Notes: generated by a model from the sequence alone, not told the origin. A DNA stretch of 64,000 bases from an uncultured SAR86 cluster bacterium (GCA_902617045.1 CACMVA010000002.1:36014-100013); one strand, 5' to 3'; shown: positions 8,166 through 17,772, numbered from the stretch's first letter. Numbers and translations are program-made.

Positions 8166-9668
8166 ATGAAAGTTTTAAGAATTGTTTTTGCAGACCAATT
8201 ATCATTATCAAATTTAGCTTTAAATAACCTAAATAATGATGATGTTTTATTATTTTATGAGCCATTAGATACTTTTTATGAGATAAGGCATCATAAACAT
8301 AAAATTACACTTCTAATATCATCTCTTAGAAAGTTAGTTACAAAAGTTAAACATACCAATATCATTCATCATAAAATTACTAAAAAAAATAACCAAAACT
8401 TAAAAGATGCTTTATTTAAAATTGTTGATAAAAACAATATAAATAAAATTAAGATTTCAAAACCATCAGATTTTAAGATTTATAAAGACCTCTTATTTTT
8501 TTCACAATCAAACAATATCGAATTAGAAATTTTAGAAGATAAAAAATTTATCTCAAATGTAGAGGATTTTACTGATTGGGCATCAGATAAAAAAACAAGA
8601 ATACAAGAATATTACTATCGTTGGCTAAGAAAAAAATACAATATATTTATGAATGATGAAGGTAAGCCTATTGGAGATAAATGGAATTTCGATAAAGATA
8701 ATAGAAAGGGAATTAAGCAGCTTCAGTCGGATATTCCTGAAAGAAAAAAATTAGTGCCCGATCAAATAACTTTTGATGCCATGGTTGATGTAGAGGAATG
8801 TTTTCCAAATTCTATTGGTACCTTGGAAAACTTTAATTGGGCTACTACTCATGAAGAAGCTGAAAATTTGTTAGATGACTTCATTGAGAGATATCTTTTA
8901 AATTATGGATCATTTCAAGACGCGATAAATAAAGAAAATACTTTTATGTTTCATTCATTACTTTCTCCTTATCTTAATTGTGGGCTTCTCGATCCCAAAA
9001 TTTGTATTGAAAAAGCAGAAAAAAAATATTACGAATCAAATGGAGAAATTCCGGTAAATTCTGTGGAGGGATTTATAAGACAAGTTTTAGGATGGAGAGA
9101 GTTTATTAAGGGTGTATATTGGGAAAATATGCCTAAGTATAAAAATCTTAACTTTTGGTCTCATAAAGGTAAGTTAAATTCTAATTGGTATAAAGGAACT
9201 ACTGGCATCCCTCCCCTAGATGATGCAATAAATGAATCAAGTAAATTTGCTTATTCTCATCACATAAATAGATTAATGATCATTGCAAATCTTATGAATC
9301 TAACAGGTATTAATCCTAACGAAATGTATAGATGGTTTATGGAAATGTATATCGATTCATATGATTGGGTTATGGTTCCAAATGTATATGGTATGGGTTC
9401 ATATGCTGATGGTGGAATATTCTCTACCAAACCATACATTTGTGGATCAAGTTATATGCTTAAAATGTCTAACTATAAAAAAGACGAATGGTGCGATACG
9501 GTTGATGGCTTATATTGGAGATTTGTTGAAAAGAATATTAACTTCTTCAAAGCCAATCCGAGGTTAGCAGTTATGACTAGGTCCTTAGAGAAAATGAATA
9601 AAGAAAGAAAAAAAGATATATTTAAAAAAGCAGAGATATTTATTAAAGAAAATACCCTAAGGGATTAA
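8166..9668 (+). CDS. Photolyase/cryptochrome-related flavoprotein (COG3046 type)
   Basis: 500-residue protein of the bacterial cryptochrome/(6-4) photolyase branch usually called FeS-BCP. It opens with MKVLRIVFADQLSLSN, the family's N-terminal motif. The C-terminal half has EGFIRQVLGWREFIKGVYW, HHINRLMIIANLMNLTGI, YDWVMVPNVYGMGSYADGG and TKPYICGSSYMLKMS, the flavin-binding part. The expected role is light-driven repair of UV photoproducts in DNA, or light sensing. The stretch that in relatives holds a C-x2-C pair plus a third Cys of the 4Fe-4S cluster is shortened to MSNYKKDEWCDTVDGLYW, keeping only one Cys, so this copy probably lacks the cluster. The stop codon overlaps that of the convergent hydrolase gene. 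Confidence 0.88.
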   Translation: MKVLRIVFADQLSLSNLALNNLNNDDVLLFYEPLDTFYEIRHHKHKITLLISSLRKLVTKVKHTNIIHHKITKKNNQNLKDALFKIVDKNNINKIKISKPSDFKIYKDLLFFSQSNNIELEILEDKKFISNVEDFTDWASDKKTRIQEYYYRWLRKKYNIFMNDEGKPIGDKWNFDKDNRKGIKQLQSDIPERKKLVPDQITFDAMVDVEECFPNSIGTLENFNWATTHEEAENLLDDFIERYLLNYGSFQDAINKENTFMFHSLLSPYLNCGLLDPKICIEKAEKKYYESNGEIPVNSVEGFIRQVLGWREFIKGVYWENMPKYKNLNFWSHKGKLNSNWYKGTTGIPPLDDAINESSKFAYSHHINRLMIIANLMNLTGINPNEMYRWFMEMYIDSYDWVMVPNVYGMGSYADGGIFSTKPYICGSSYMLKMSNYKKDEWCDTVDGLYWRFVEKNINFFKANPRLAVMTRSLEKMNKERKKDIFKKAEIFIKENTLRD

Positions 9669-10519
9669 TAATCAAGACCTTCAAGTAAGAATGGTATGGC
9701 ATTTTGAGACATAATTGTTGTGTTATGGTCTAAATTAGAAATGACTTTATAGCGCCATCTAAATGGAATCTTATTTTTTTCACTAAAATTAACTATATTT
9801 TTAAAATAACTGGTCCCCCTATCAAACCTATTTGTACCTTGTTTTCTTGCACCTATACTATTATTTAGTGATTCATGATTTGGATCATTGTCTTTAGCGC
9901 CAAGTATAAAAAGAACTTGTCTTGATAAAAACCATTCATATCTGTCTCTATCAATTGGCATATTTCTCATACCGTATGGAAAAGGCTCATTATTTAGAAA
10001 TGTATACCAGCCTGCGCTTCCAAGAACAGCTTTATCAATTTGTTTATCATCGCTAAATAGCATATATCTGTGAGTAAATTGAGATCCAGCTGAGAATCCA
10101 AATATTGAATATGACGAACTACTCAAGTTGTATTTACTTTTAAAATATGAAAAAAATGAGGACAATGAGTTTTTTAAGTTATTTGATTGGTCTTTTAAAA
10201 TTTTTCCAGAAGATGTTGCCATTTGAAGTGTTGCAAAATTTGGATAGCTAACCTTATCAAAATATGGTGCCACTAAAATTACATTTTTATCTTTAGATGG
10301 TTCTATCCACTGATTGAGATATTTTTCAACGTCTCGGGAATTTCCATGAATAATAAATAACACTTTTGTGTTTTCATTAATTTCTTTTGGAAGAACATAC
10401 AATATTTCTACATCGGGTTTATTCCAAGATGCATATGTGACTTTATCTACAGAATCAGATAAAAATTCATTTGAAAAAAATAGAAATAGAAAATAAATCA
10501 GGCTTTTTTTTGTGAGCAT
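9665..10519 (-). CDS. Exported alpha/beta hydrolase
   Basis: 284-residue protein with an N-terminal signal segment (MLTKKSLIYFLFLFF). It has an alpha/beta-hydrolase pattern: oxyanion region LFIIHGNSRD, nucleophile elbow GFSAGS, likely acid in LGAKDNDPNHES and likely catalytic His in NLDHNTTIM. It resembles polyester-depolymerase or feruloyl-esterase-like hydrolases, but the substrate is unknown. It probably acts in the periplasm or on the cell surface. The stop codon overlaps the convergent photolyase-like gene, so its expression is independent of that gene. Confidence 0.75.
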   Translation of the reverse strand: MLTKKSLIYFLFLFFSNEFLSDSVDKVTYASWNKPDVEILYVLPKEINENTKVLFIIHGNSRDVEKYLNQWIEPSKDKNVILVAPYFDKVSYPNFATLQMATSSGKILKDQSNNLKNSLSSFFSYFKSKYNLSSSSYSIFGFSAGSQFTHRYMLFSDDKQIDKAVLGSAGWYTFLNNEPFPYGMRNMPIDRDRYEWFLSRQVLFILGAKDNDPNHESLNNSIGARKQGTNRFDRGTSYFKNIVNFSEKNKIPFRWRYKVISNLDHNTTIMSQNAIPFLLEGLDY

Positions 10520-10581
10520 GATTTATTCTAACAATGAATTATAAATATTGGGTTAAAATAAATATATTTAAGCGAAGATAA

Positions 10582-11688
10582 TTGAAAAAATATTTAGACA
10601 TCGTTAACGAAGTTCATAAATCTCCCTACAGGCTTACAATTGTATCTAGCGGAGGTGGAACTAATGCCATATCAGCTCTTCTAGAGGTTCCTGGAGCAAG
10701 TAATACTATTTTAGAGTCACATATACCCTACTCAAAAGAATCTATGAACTCTTTTTTAAACAAAAAACCTGATCATTATTGTTCTTTAGATACATGTTTA
10801 AATATGGCAGCAAACGCTTTTAAAAAATCTAAACAAATTAACACTACGTCAAAAACAAAACATCTCCTAGGAATTTCTATTACAGCAAATCTTGCAACAA
10901 CTTATGAAAAAAAAGGAGATCATAAATTTTTTATTGTTGTTCAGGCATATGACTATACAAAATATCTTGAATGCTATTTAGATAAAGGCAAAAGAACAAG
11001 AGAAGAAGAGGAAGAACTTATCACTGCATGTGTTATTAGTCTTTTGGCAGATTCATGCGGTTTTGAATATAACATTCCTGAAATTGATGAAGATATATCA
11101 ATAAATAAAGTTAGCGCAGAAAAATCATGGGTAAAATTATTTAATAACAAAGTAGGATTTATATCCAATAATAAGAGCAACCCAGAGCTCATATTTCCTG
11201 GCTCATTTAATCCTCTACATGAGGGACACATAAAAATGAAAGAGTTAGCTGAAAAAAAAACCGGTATGCATACTACATTTGAGATATGTGCTAATAACGC
11301 TGATAAGCCGCCATTAACATTTTATGAGATAAAAAGAACTCTTGATCAATTTCAAAATGATGAAAGTTGGATGCTCACCTCTGCTGGTAGATTTAGTGAG
11401 AAAGCTGAGATGTTTCCAAATTCAGTATTTATAATTGGAGCGGATACTTTAATGCGGGTATTTGACGAAAAATTTTATAAAAACTACAAAGATATGATGA
11501 ATCATATTCAAAGGTTTAACGATCACAACATAAATTTTCTAGTATTCGGGAGAAAGATTAATAAAAAATTTATTTCACTCAAAAACTTAAATGTTCCAGA
11601 AATTATTGTAGATAGATGTACTGGAATTGATGAAGAAATGTTTAGAGATGATATTTCTTCGACAGAAATAAGATTAACAAATAATTAA
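10582..11688 (+). CDS. PncC/CinA-C-like and nucleotidyltransferase fusion
   Basis: 368-residue two-domain protein. Residues about 5-160 resemble the CinA C-terminal (nicotinamide-nucleotide amidase) fold: VSSGGGTNAISALLEVPGAS and later LGISITANLATTYEKKGDHK. Residues about 200-365 are a Rossmann-type nucleotidyltransferase with FPGSFNPLHEGHIKM (HxGH at 213-216), FIIGADTLMRV and a C-terminal SSTEIRL (the ISST-type motif), as in NadD/NMN adenylyltransferases. The combination suggests NAD salvage in one chain: deamidation of NMN and adenylylation of the mononucleotide. The start is TTG; its stop overlaps the convergent rpmG. Activity of the first domain is inferred from fold motifs only. Confidence 0.75.
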   Translation: MKKYLDIVNEVHKSPYRLTIVSSGGGTNAISALLEVPGASNTILESHIPYSKESMNSFLNKKPDHYCSLDTCLNMAANAFKKSKQINTTSKTKHLLGISITANLATTYEKKGDHKFFIVVQAYDYTKYLECYLDKGKRTREEEEELITACVISLLADSCGFEYNIPEIDEDISINKVSAEKSWVKLFNNKVGFISNNKSNPELIFPGSFNPLHEGHIKMKELAEKKTGMHTTFEICANNADKPPLTFYEIKRTLDQFQNDESWMLTSAGRFSEKAEMFPNSVFIIGADTLMRVFDEKFYKNYKDMMNHIQRFNDHNINFLVFGRKINKKFISLKNLNVPEIIVDRCTGIDEEMFRDDISSTEIRLTNN

Positions 11689-11879
11689 TTATGAGGCGGT
11701 AATTTAGCTTCAACAAACCATTCGTGAACTCTTTTTACAGGATTGAATTTTTTTAGTCTCATCTTTTTATTTTCAAGAGTAAACTTTCTTGTCTTAATAG
11801 CTGTGTAATGATAGGTATGACTATCACGTGTTTCATCTTCAGGTATTAAATATACTTTAGTTTGTTTTTTATCTGCCAT
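11685..11879 (-). CDS. rpmG: Ribosomal protein L33
   Basis: 64-residue basic protein matching bL33: YHYTAIKTRKFTLENKKM, RLKKFNPVKRVHEWFVEAK. It is the zinc-free form without the CxxC pairs. It has an N-terminal extension (residues 1-20) and a short C-terminal tail LPPHN compared with the roughly 55-residue enterobacterial protein. It is not next to rpmB (L28), its usual partner, and instead follows glk on the same strand after 12 bases, so it may ride on the sugar-operon mRNA. The identification is good by pattern, although the protein is short. Confidence 0.82.
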   Translation of the reverse strand: MADKKQTKVYLIPEDETRDSHTYHYTAIKTRKFTLENKKMRLKKFNPVKRVHEWFVEAKLPPHN

Positions 11880-11891
11880 TATGGGTGAAGA

Positions 11892-12800
11892 TTATACACA
11901 ATCTTTTGTAATAGTCTTAAATAATTTGAGATTTCCATACAAAGGAGTTCTTTCTTTCATAATCACATTGATAGATATCATATCCAAAATATTTTTATGA
12001 GCATCTTTTCTATTTCCTAGAAAAGCATTATTAAAATCATTTTTATTTATGTCTTTATAAAGGCTTCGAATCAAGCTTCCTGCAAGAAAAATACCCTCGC
12101 CTGGTAAAAATGTTAAAGCTAAATCTGATAAAGTTTCTGCAAGAGATTTAATGAAGCCGTTTATTACTTTTACAGCGATTTCATCATTTTCTTTAAATTT
12201 CTCGTATACACCTTCAGATGATAATTTTTTATTAGTTTTTAATTCATATATCTTTGATATTGCTGTGCCTGATACAAGATCCTCAAGCACCAAAAGACTA
12301 TCGTCTTGAATATCATAATTACGTTGCAATTTTAGGCTTGAATTAATTGTGTTTCCTATTTCTGTTGGAAAAACAATTTCATCAATGGATACTGCAGCTC
12401 CCAAGCCCGTTCCAGGGCCTAAAAAAAGTTTTGTGTTATTGAATGCTGATCCATCTTTTAATGTCTCAATTTCCTTAGAGATATATTCATAACTATGAGC
12501 AATAGCTTCCCAATCATTAAGTATGATGCATTCTTTAAGATTTAAATTTTTTTTTAACTGATTTGAATTTATTGAATAATCTCTGTTAGTCATTCTAATT
12601 GAATTGTTTATCTTTGGGCCTGCAATAGAAATGATTAATATATCTATTTCGTTATCAATAACTAATTTTCTGAGAAAAGATTCAAAATCTAAGGTATCAA
12701 ATTCTGTTTTATTAATTTTTGAAATATCCTCTTGGTCATTTGAAGCAATAGCATATCTCATATTGGTACCACCAATATCAACTAAGAGCCCTTTATTCAT
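11892..12800 (-). CDS. glk: Glucokinase (Glk family)
   Basis: 302-residue ATP-dependent glucokinase, phosphorylating glucose to glucose 6-phosphate. The phosphate-1 motif LLVDIGGTNMRYA is at residues 5-17, the sugar-binding and catalytic LNDWEAIAHSY includes Asp96, GPGTGLGAA (128-136) is the second nucleotide loop, and EDLVSGTAISKIYE matches the Glk C-terminal domain. It overlaps the upstream GH3 gene by 8 bases and completes a pathway with the sodium/sugar symporter and beta-glucosidase encoded just upstream on the same strand. Confidence 0.92.
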   Translation of the reverse strand: MNKGLLVDIGGTNMRYAIASNDQEDISKINKTEFDTLDFESFLRKLVIDNEIDILIISIAGPKINNSIRMTNRDYSINSNQLKKNLNLKECIILNDWEAIAHSYEYISKEIETLKDGSAFNNTKLFLGPGTGLGAAVSIDEIVFPTEIGNTINSSLKLQRNYDIQDDSLLVLEDLVSGTAISKIYELKTNKKLSSEGVYEKFKENDEIAVKVINGFIKSLAETLSDLALTFLPGEGIFLAGSLIRSLYKDINKNDFNNAFLGNRKDAHKNILDMISINVIMKERTPLYGNLKLFKTITKDCV

Positions 12801-14664
12801 TTGTTTCTTTGTATGTTAATCCATATCCATATTCAAATTTTGGAGAATAGTTCTTGTCGTTAAAATTCAATGGATTATCAGAAGAAGTGCTTGGCCAAGA
12901 AAATGATAGCTTGCCTTTAAAATCATAATTAATAGATCCATCAAGATTGCTGAATATAACGTCATTCATTCCTTCAACTGCTGTTCCTGGTAACCAAATG
13001 GAAACAAATGAGTCAGAATATTTGATTTCCTTATCTGTAATTAAAGGTCTTCCTGTTAAAAATAATGAAATCGTTGAGATATCCTTTTTACTAAACTCTT
13101 TTAATAGTTTTATTAAATTTTCATTGGAATTTGAAAAATTGAGTTCATCAATATCTCCTTCTCCCTCAGCATATGGAGTTTCACCATATACAAAAATTAC
13201 ATAATCAGGTTTTTGTGAGTATGAGCCATCACTGGAAAATTCAACATTACCGCCAAGATTCAGAATATGTTGTGATAAAGACTCATAAATACTTTTGGTA
13301 TTAGGGAAGTCTTCGTTGGAAAGTGAAACTCCCTCCCAGCTTTTTCCTTGCCACGTAATGGTCCAACCGCCCATTTGATTTTCGATTTGTTTGGATTGGT
13401 CTCCAATGATTAAAAAATTCTTCTTTGGATTCATTGGAAGGACATCATTATTTTTTAACAGCACTATAGATTCTCTTACTGCTTGTCGTGCAAGATTTCT
13501 ATGATCTGAATTTCCAATATAATTCTCTTTATAGTTATGGGGTGCTCTGTTATCAAAAAGTCCAAGATGTTTTTTAACTTTTAAAATTCGTGAAACTGCA
13601 TCATTGAGTCTTTCTATTGGAATTATTCCTTTATTAACCTGATCAAGAGTATTCCAATAAAGGGATTCCCACTCAGTTGGAACCATAAAAATATCAACGC
13701 CAGCATTTAATGCTTGTGGACAATTTGCATCCTCACAACCTGGTATCTGTCCATGTCCATTCCAGTCACCAACTATAAAACCATCAAACTCCATTTGAGT
13801 TTTTAAAATTTCTGTTAATAAATATCTATCTCCATGTAACTTTTTGCCATTCCAAGAATTGAAACTTGCCATTATTGATAATGCACAAGAGTCAATGGCA
13901 TCATAATATGGAGTTCCGTGAATCTCTTTAAGTTTAGATTCTGAAATTATTGTATTACCTTGATCTATTCCTTGATCAGTTCCGCCATCACCTAAAAAAT
14001 GTTTAGCGGTAGCTAAGACTTTATTTTTGCTAAGGAAAGAATCTCCTTCGCCTTGTAAACCTAGTATAAAGTTCGTTCCCAATTCAGATACTAAATTATA
14101 GTTTTCAGAGTATCCTTCGTATGTTCTTCCCCATGTATCATTTTGAGGTACAGCAATTGTTGGAGCAAAAGTCCATATAATTCCAGTAGATGCAACTTCT
14201 TTTGCAACAGCACTTCCAATCTTTTTTATCAGACTGGGATTTCTTGTAGATCCAAGACCAATATTATGAGGAAAAATGGTAGCGCCAATAACATTATTAT
14301 GGCCATGAACAGCATCTGTTCCCCAAAGAATTGGTATCTTAATCCCATTAACCTCTGGAGACGCATCATAGAAGCTTTCACTTAAGTCTTTCCAATCTTG
14401 AATGTCACTATTTTTATTTTGATTTGGAAATCCACCACCGCCATTGAGAATGGTACCTAGTTGGAATTTTTTTAATTGAGCTGGCGAAATACTATTAATC
14501 TCAGGCATTATTATTTGACCGACTTTTTGTTCCAAGGTCATTTCATTGACAATTTTATTCACAAAAGATGAATAATCAGGAAGTTTACATTCATTATTAT
14601 TTGACCAATCAACATCAGCAACAATATACGAATTTAAGAAAATTAATATTAATATTTTTTTCAT
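12793..14664 (-). CDS. Glycoside hydrolase family 3 beta-glucosidase
   Basis: 623-residue exported enzyme with a signal peptide (MKKILILIFLNSYIVA). The GH3 N-terminal domain shows MTLEQKVGQIIMPE (42-55), GTDAVHGHN (115-123), ATAKHFLGDGG (Lys221-His222) and DGFIVGDWNGHG with nucleophile Asp300. The C-terminal domain includes ESIVLLKNNDVLPM and a variable loop with YGETPYAEGEGD. It should release glucose from beta-glucosides, plausibly laminari-oligosaccharides in seawater, in the periplasm. It sits 6 bp after the symporter gene and overlaps glk, indicating one operon. Confidence 0.93.
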   Translation of the reverse strand: MKKILILIFLNSYIVADVDWSNNNECKLPDYSSFVNKIVNEMTLEQKVGQIIMPEINSISPAQLKKFQLGTILNGGGGFPNQNKNSDIQDWKDLSESFYDASPEVNGIKIPILWGTDAVHGHNNVIGATIFPHNIGLGSTRNPSLIKKIGSAVAKEVASTGIIWTFAPTIAVPQNDTWGRTYEGYSENYNLVSELGTNFILGLQGEGDSFLSKNKVLATAKHFLGDGGTDQGIDQGNTIISESKLKEIHGTPYYDAIDSCALSIMASFNSWNGKKLHGDRYLLTEILKTQMEFDGFIVGDWNGHGQIPGCEDANCPQALNAGVDIFMVPTEWESLYWNTLDQVNKGIIPIERLNDAVSRILKVKKHLGLFDNRAPHNYKENYIGNSDHRNLARQAVRESIVLLKNNDVLPMNPKKNFLIIGDQSKQIENQMGGWTITWQGKSWEGVSLSNEDFPNTKSIYESLSQHILNLGGNVEFSSDGSYSQKPDYVIFVYGETPYAEGEGDIDELNFSNSNENLIKLLKEFSKKDISTISLFLTGRPLITDKEIKYSDSFVSIWLPGTAVEGMNDVIFSNLDGSINYDFKGKLSFSWPSTSSDNPLNFNDKNYSPKFEYGYGLTYKETNE

Positions 14665-14670
14665 GAATGC

Positions 14671-16236
14671 TTATCCTAAAGTTACATAAATCAAAGTAAG
14701 AATACTGACAATAATAAAACTATTAACATTAAATGCTTTTGATGTTTTAAAGTTTATTCCGTTTAAGTCAATAGCTTTTTCTTGATCTAAATACCCTTGA
14801 GCTAGAGATGTTAAGAAGCATCCCATTCCCGAAGCAAAGAAAACAACACCCATTCTGTGAATGTATGGGAAATCTGGAAAAGATGCTTGGATGAATATAG
14901 ACATAACTACTGAAAGTATCGCAGCTACAAGCACTGAAAGAGTTGTAGCTTTTTTCCAAAATAAAGCCACAAGAAATATTACAAGTATTCCAGGTGTAAA
15001 TAAACCAGTAAAATTTTGTATATATTGAAAAATTTCATCAGAGTTTCCTAAGATGGGTTTTGCCATTACTAGCGCTATAAGCATGGACCCAACCACAGCA
15101 CTTCTTCCAATTAATATTAAAGATTGCTGTTGAATTTCATTTTTTGAAAATGATCTACAGATATCCATTGTAAAAATAGTACTAATGCTATTTGTCATAG
15201 ATGCTAATGAAGAAACGATAGCAGCTATTAGTGCAGCAAAAGTTAATCCTAATAAACCACTTGGCAGTAACTCAATCATCATAGTTGGATATGCTTGATC
15301 AGTCTTGTCTAAAACTGGAAATAGAATTGCGGCACATATTCCTGGTAAAACTATAACTAAAGGCATTAAAAGTTTTAAATAAGCTGCAAACATGACTCCT
15401 TTTTGAGCTTCTTTAAGAGATTTAGCTCCAAGAGCTCTTTGAGTGATATATTGATTAAATCCCCAATATGCAAAATGTCCGATCCAAACTCCTGCACCAA
15501 TTAGAATCCATATCCCAGGCAAGTTATTATATGACGGATTGTCAGGAGACAATATCATGTCAAATTTTTCGGGCATCTGTTGATAAACTTGAATCATTCC
15601 TGCGGTGATATTTCCATCACCTATTTTAGTCAAAGCAATATATGAAACTGCTAGTCCACCAAAGATTAACAAAATTACTTGAACAATATCAGTCATTGCT
15701 ACTGCCTTTAATCCTCCTGAAAGTGAATATGCTAAAGATAAAAACGCAAGAAGAATCATTCCATTTACTAAGGACATTCCTGTCAAAGTATTTATTGCTA
15801 GGGAACCAAGCCAAAGCACCGCAGTAAGGTTTACAAAAATGTATACGGTTAACCAAAAAAATGACAGAACTAAGCTTACTCTCTTATCAAATCTTTGTTC
15901 CAAAAATTGTGGCATCGTATATATTTTCTTTTCCAAAAAAAGTGGTAAGAAAAATTTAGCCATCACTATAAGAGCGATTGCTGCAGTAAGCTCCCATACT
16001 GCGATTGCCATTCCAACCACAAAACCTTGACCTGACATTCCAATAATTTGCTCAGCTGATATATTTGCTGCAATCAGTGACGCACCTATAGCCCACCAAG
16101 GGAGAGATCTTCCTGCAAGAAAATAATCTTCAGCACTTCTTTCAGATCCAGATTTTTTTCTAGAAACATAAGTAGCGAGTGAAATAATACCGATACAATA
16201 AAGCCCAATGATTATCCAATCTAAAGTGTAAAACAT
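14671..16236 (-). CDS. Sodium/solute symporter, SGLT-like (sugar)
   Basis: 521-residue polytopic inner-membrane protein of the SSS family. YFLAGRSLPWWAIGASLIAANISAEQIIGMSGQG near the N terminus, given here as two adjoining motifs, is the signature of sodium/glucose-type members, and SGGLKAVAMTDIVQ is the family's central motif. About 14 hydrophobic helices are visible. With the GH3 and glk genes downstream and pyk upstream, sodium-driven glucose uptake is the natural function. The start ATG is followed directly by the first helix (LDWIIIGLYCIGIISLA). Confidence 0.9.
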   Translation of the reverse strand: MFYTLDWIIIGLYCIGIISLATYVSRKKSGSERSAEDYFLAGRSLPWWAIGASLIAANISAEQIIGMSGQGFVVGMAIAVWELTAAIALIVMAKFFLPLFLEKKIYTMPQFLEQRFDKRVSLVLSFFWLTVYIFVNLTAVLWLGSLAINTLTGMSLVNGMILLAFLSLAYSLSGGLKAVAMTDIVQVILLIFGGLAVSYIALTKIGDGNITAGMIQVYQQMPEKFDMILSPDNPSYNNLPGIWILIGAGVWIGHFAYWGFNQYITQRALGAKSLKEAQKGVMFAAYLKLLMPLVIVLPGICAAILFPVLDKTDQAYPTMMIELLPSGLLGLTFAALIAAIVSSLASMTNSISTIFTMDICRSFSKNEIQQQSLILIGRSAVVGSMLIALVMAKPILGNSDEIFQYIQNFTGLFTPGILVIFLVALFWKKATTLSVLVAAILSVVMSIFIQASFPDFPYIHRMGVVFFASGMGCFLTSLAQGYLDQEKAIDLNGINFKTSKAFNVNSFIIVSILTLIYVTLG

Positions 16237-16295
16237 GATTCCCTATTAATATGATGTGTATGAGTATTGTAACAATTTATTAATAAAAAAATTAA

Positions 16296-17705
16296 CTAAA
16301 AATTAATAATTTGAATTGCTTCAGAGTGTTTTTCAGAGAATATGCCAGAGACCATGACAAATTTTAATTTGTTTTTTCTATGTAATTTTTTTAGCACATC
16401 CCTAACATGCTCAAGAGTCTTTTTATGATTATTTAATCTCTTTAAATAGAAAGGAATAACAGAACCCACTAAAGACAATTGATTTAAAGTGTTTATGTTG
16501 TTGGTAAATGTGTAGATTGGAATATCTTTTGGTTTTGCATTTGATATATAACCAGCAGTTGATCCAGTTCTTGTAATAGCAATTATTCCATCGGCATTTA
16601 TGGACTCACTTAAGTCTCTAGCAGCAACAGCAATTGACTCCCAATCTGAGTGTGTTATGAGTTCTTTTTCATATTCTAAAGTTTTAAATTTTTCTGTTCT
16701 TTTAGATATAGATTTTAAATATTTCACACATTCAACTGGATATTTACCGATACTAGTTTCTCCAGACAACATGATGGCGTCAGCACCTTCATAAACAGCA
16801 TTTGCAACATCAGTAACCTCTGCTCTTGTTGGTGTTGGATTTTCTATCATTGATTCAAGCAAGTGAGTAGCAACAATGGATCTTTTGCCCCATTTTGCAC
16901 AAGAATGCATAATTTTTCTTTGAATATTTGGTAAGTCTGTAAGACTAGTTTCGATTCCTAAATCACCTCTTGCTACCATGATGCCCCAAGCAGATTCACA
17001 AATTTCATCAATATTATCTAATCCCTCTTGATTTTCAATTTTAGCAATAATTTTTGACTCTGATTTTTGTTTAAGAAGAAGGTCTTCTAATATTTGAAGA
17101 TCTTTTTTATTTCTGACAAATGAAGCAGCAATAAAATCTACATTATTTTTAATTCCAAAGGTAATGTCTTTAATATCTTTTGAAGTTATTGAAGGCATAT
17201 CTAATCTTACGCCGGGCAAATTAACATGTCTTTTTGAGCCTACCTTTCCTCCGTGAATTACTTTACAAACTAAATTATCTGATTCTTTTGAAAGAACTCT
17301 AAAACTAATTAATCCATTATCCACAGAAATTCTTGAACCAACATCAACACTGTGAACAAGACCTTTATAATTAACCTTTATGGATGAGGTTTCTACATCA
17401 ACCTCATCACGGACAGTTAATGTAACTTTATCACCAACTTTGAGATTAATGGGAAGAGAGGTATCACCTGTTCTTATCTCTGGACCTTGAGTATCAAGCA
17501 ATATTCCAATGTTAGATGACTTGCTATTTTTGGTCTCATTAATACTTTTAATTATATCTATAATCTCTTTTGCATTTTTATGAGTTGCATGGGACATATT
17601 AATCCTAGCAACATTCATACCAGCTGAATGAAGTCTGGATAATGTTGTCTTATTAGAGCTCTGTGGTCCAATAGTGCAAATTATTTTTGTTCTTATAAAA
17701 GCCAT
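16296..17705 (-). CDS. pyk: Pyruvate kinase
   Basis: 469-residue glycolytic enzyme converting phosphoenolpyruvate and ADP to pyruvate and ATP. Signatures are RTKIICTIGPQSSNK, GMNVARINMSHATH, DTQGPEIRTGD, IIAKIENQEG with the catalytic Lys, VARGDLGIE and MLSGETSIGKYPVE. The C-terminal domain is complete. It lies just downstream (40 bp) of RNA cassette 1, whose terminator points at it, leaving no room for a separate full promoter. A 59-bp gap separates it from the symporter gene, so it may lead the carbohydrate operon. Confidence 0.95.
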   Translation of the reverse strand: MAFIRTKIICTIGPQSSNKTTLSRLHSAGMNVARINMSHATHKNAKEIIDIIKSINETKNSKSSNIGILLDTQGPEIRTGDTSLPINLKVGDKVTLTVRDEVDVETSSIKVNYKGLVHSVDVGSRISVDNGLISFRVLSKESDNLVCKVIHGGKVGSKRHVNLPGVRLDMPSITSKDIKDITFGIKNNVDFIAASFVRNKKDLQILEDLLLKQKSESKIIAKIENQEGLDNIDEICESAWGIMVARGDLGIETSLTDLPNIQRKIMHSCAKWGKRSIVATHLLESMIENPTPTRAEVTDVANAVYEGADAIMLSGETSIGKYPVECVKYLKSISKRTEKFKTLEYEKELITHSDWESIAVAARDLSESINADGIIAITRTGSTAGYISNAKPKDIPIYTFTNNINTLNQLSLVGSVIPFYLKRLNNHKKTLEHVRDVLKKLHRKNKLKFVMVSGIFSEKHSEAIQIINF

Positions 17706-17745
17706 AACATGAGGATATTAATGAATAAATGACATTTTGCAAGGC

Positions 17746-17772
17746 AAAAAAAAACAGAGACAAGCTCTGTTT
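17746..17772 (-). terminator. Intrinsic terminator of RNA cassette 1
   Basis: On the minus strand, stem ACAGAG/CTCTGT (17765-17770 with 17754-17759) with adjoining A-T pairs, then nine Ts. It lies 40 bp upstream of the pyk start, in attenuator position. Confidence 0.85.

Noticed and set aside
11685..11879. Small unknown gene rather than L33
   Set aside because: The RLKKFNPVKR and EAK elements fit bL33 well, so it is listed as rpmG despite the N-terminal extension.
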